Part shown: piece after piece, positions 63,235 through 64,000 of the stretch
How the letters are laid out: every line of letters begins with the position of its first letter
Numbering within the stretch: position 1 is the first letter of the stretch
Origin: Pseudomonas alcaligenes
GTDB taxonomy: Bacteria; Pseudomonadota; Gammaproteobacteria; Pseudomonadales; Pseudomonadaceae
Length of the DNA: 64,000 bases
Reading direction: 5' to 3'
Assembly (NCBI RefSeq): GCF_014490745.1
Contig: NZ_LZEU01000001.1
Coordinates: 2,755,501 to 2,819,500, forward strand
The notes under the pieces: generated by a model
Told to the model about the DNA's origin: nothing
What the model saw: the letters and a program-made list of their open reading frames with translations, nothing else
Databases searched by the model: none
Made by a program: the position numbers and the translations under genes

Positions 63235-64000
63235 ATGAATTACAAGGAATCTATCCCGGTCATCGACCTCTTTGCGGGGCCGGGTGGACTCGGAGAGGGA
63301 TTCTCCTCCATCGGTGGGAATGAAACGGGAACACGCAAGTTCAAGCTTCGTGTCTCGATCGAGAAAGACCCCATTGCTCACGCGACCCTTTCTCTTCGCG
63401 CATTGTTCCGTGCATTCCCCAAAGGCAAGGTGCCCGAGGCCTACTACCAATACATCCGGGGCGAGTTAACCCGTGAAGAGCTTTTCAATCATCCGGATGT
63501 CCCGGCGGAGGCTGTGGAGGCCTCGAAAGAGGCGAAGCTCGCAGAGCTTGGTAAAGTCTCCCCTGATGAAGTCGACCACTGGATTAGAGAAGCCCTGAAT
63601 GGTGCCAATGAATGGGTTCTCATTGGCGGCCCACCGTGTCAGGCATACTCTGTAGCCGGCCGCGCCCGTCGGACTCGCGAGAGCCAGGAAGAATTTGAGA
63701 GCGACGAGAAGCACTTTCTCTACAAGGAATATCTACGGATTATTCGTGAATTCCAGCCTACGATCTTCGTCATGGAGAACGTAAAAGGCATCTTGTCCTC
63801 CAAGCACAGTGGATCACACATCTTCCAACAAATACTCGAGGACCTCTCGACTCCTGCTGACGATCTTACGTATCGCATCCGCTCCTTTGTCGTACCTGAT
63901 GATGTGGAAAAACTGGAGCCACACGACTTCATCATCCAAGCAGAACGCTACGGCCTTCCGCAGGCACGGCACAGAGTTATCCTGTTCGGTATTCGCGCTG
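63235..64000 (+). CDS. DNA cytosine-5 methyltransferase (partial, runs off the window)
   Basis: From ATG 63235 an open frame continues to the end of the window (255 codons). It shows motif I IDLFAGPGGLGEGF, motif IV GGPPCQAYSVAGR with the catalytic Cys, motif VI FVMENVKGI and motif VIII PQARHRVILFGI. About 110 residues lie between motifs I and IV, longer than in compact M5C enzymes and like those of large defence-linked methyltransferases (drmMII type). It diverges from the helicase-PLD operon and probably marks self DNA for it. The target-recognition domain lies beyond the edge. Confidence 0.88.
   Translation, partial: MNYKESIPVIDLFAGPGGLGEGFSSIGGNETGTRKFKLRVSIEKDPIAHATLSLRALFRAFPKGKVPEAYYQYIRGELTREELFNHPDVPAEAVEASKEAKLAELGKVSPDEVDHWIREALNGANEWVLIGGPPCQAYSVAGRARRTRESQEEFESDEKHFLYKEYLRIIREFQPTIFVMENVKGILSSKHSGSHIFQQILEDLSTPADDLTYRIRSFVVPDDVEKLEPHDFIIQAERYGLPQARHRVILFGIRA

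Noticed and set aside
62915..63238. 107-codon frame in the gap before the methyltransferase
   Set aside because: It lies across a terminator hairpin, has no ribosome site that I can see and no recognisable domain.
55891..64000. Complete DISARM system
   Set aside because: A helicase, a PLD protein and a 5mC methyltransferase are present, but no DUF1998-type DrmB or DrmA-type helicase is visible in the window.
32000..64000. Prophage
   Set aside because: Apart from the integrase there are no capsid, terminase, tail or lysis genes; the region fits an integrative genomic island.

Overview
The window looks like a chromosome segment of a Pseudomonas-type gammaproteobacterium. The left half is GC-rich with strongly G/C-ending codons, and it carries braCDEFG-type branched-chain amino-acid transport genes, DUF5064 and DUF2288 family proteins, YheU and YnfA. 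I cannot assign a species. The window divides into a core-like left half (1 to about 31.8 kb) and an accessory island (about 31.85 kb to beyond the right edge), visible as a tRNA-fragment attachment site, an integrase and a shift to lower-GC, less biased coding sequence.

Left half. 180-2529 is a reactive-sulfur detoxification operon: a CsoR/CstR-type repressor, a YgaP-like rhodanese with a membrane anchor, a TauE/SafE exporter and a persulfide dioxygenase, with palindromes before the first gene and again before the rhodanese gene. Next come a 7TMR-DISM hybrid histidine kinase, yheU, ynfA, an unknown gene, a CynX-like MFS exporter, a diguanylate cyclase with a periplasmic NMT1/THI5-type binding domain, and a 731-residue FtsZ/tubulin-like protein. 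12.0-23.9 kb, all on the minus strand, is a surface-glycan locus: O-antigen ligase/polymerase, initiating glycosyl-1-phosphate transferase, two glycosyltransferases, the complete CMP-pseudaminic acid pathway (pseBCFGHI) and a flippase. After glxR-hyi and two small conserved genes come braCDEFG (26.8-31.7 kb).

Island. At 31847-31893 lies only the 3' half of a tRNA-Pro(GGG) gene, next to a P4-type tyrosine integrase (32081-33493). This geometry predicts the intact tRNA at the far junction, outside the window. Inside the island are: (a) a dynamin operon (33.6-38.6 kb) with a small membrane protein, an alpha/beta-hydrolase fused to a dynamin-like GTPase, and a LeoA-like dynamin; (b) a recC-recB-recD operon with a small zinc-ribbon gene downstream; (c) a sirtuin, an unknown protein and a Sel1-repeat protein; (d) a WYL-type regulator followed by four small unknown genes, one with a C-terminal domain resembling that of FtsZ, then a second, paralogous WYL regulator; (e) a SNF2-like helicase / Tdp1-like PLD phosphodiesterase / unknown-protein operon diverging from a cytosine-5 DNA methyltransferase that runs off the window.

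The most striking signal is a family of inverted repeats, TGCGACA-N5-TGTCGCA. They lie upstream of recC, of the zinc-ribbon gene, of the first WYL regulator, of the small gene after it and of the 131-residue gene. I infer that this WYL protein (BrxR/CapW-like) controls a dispersed regulon across the island, including an accessory RecBCD. With the hydrolase-dynamin pair and the helicase/PLD/methyltransferase cluster, the island looks like a co-regulated anti-phage or anti-DNA-invasion locus, several parts of which match no complete system that I recognise.
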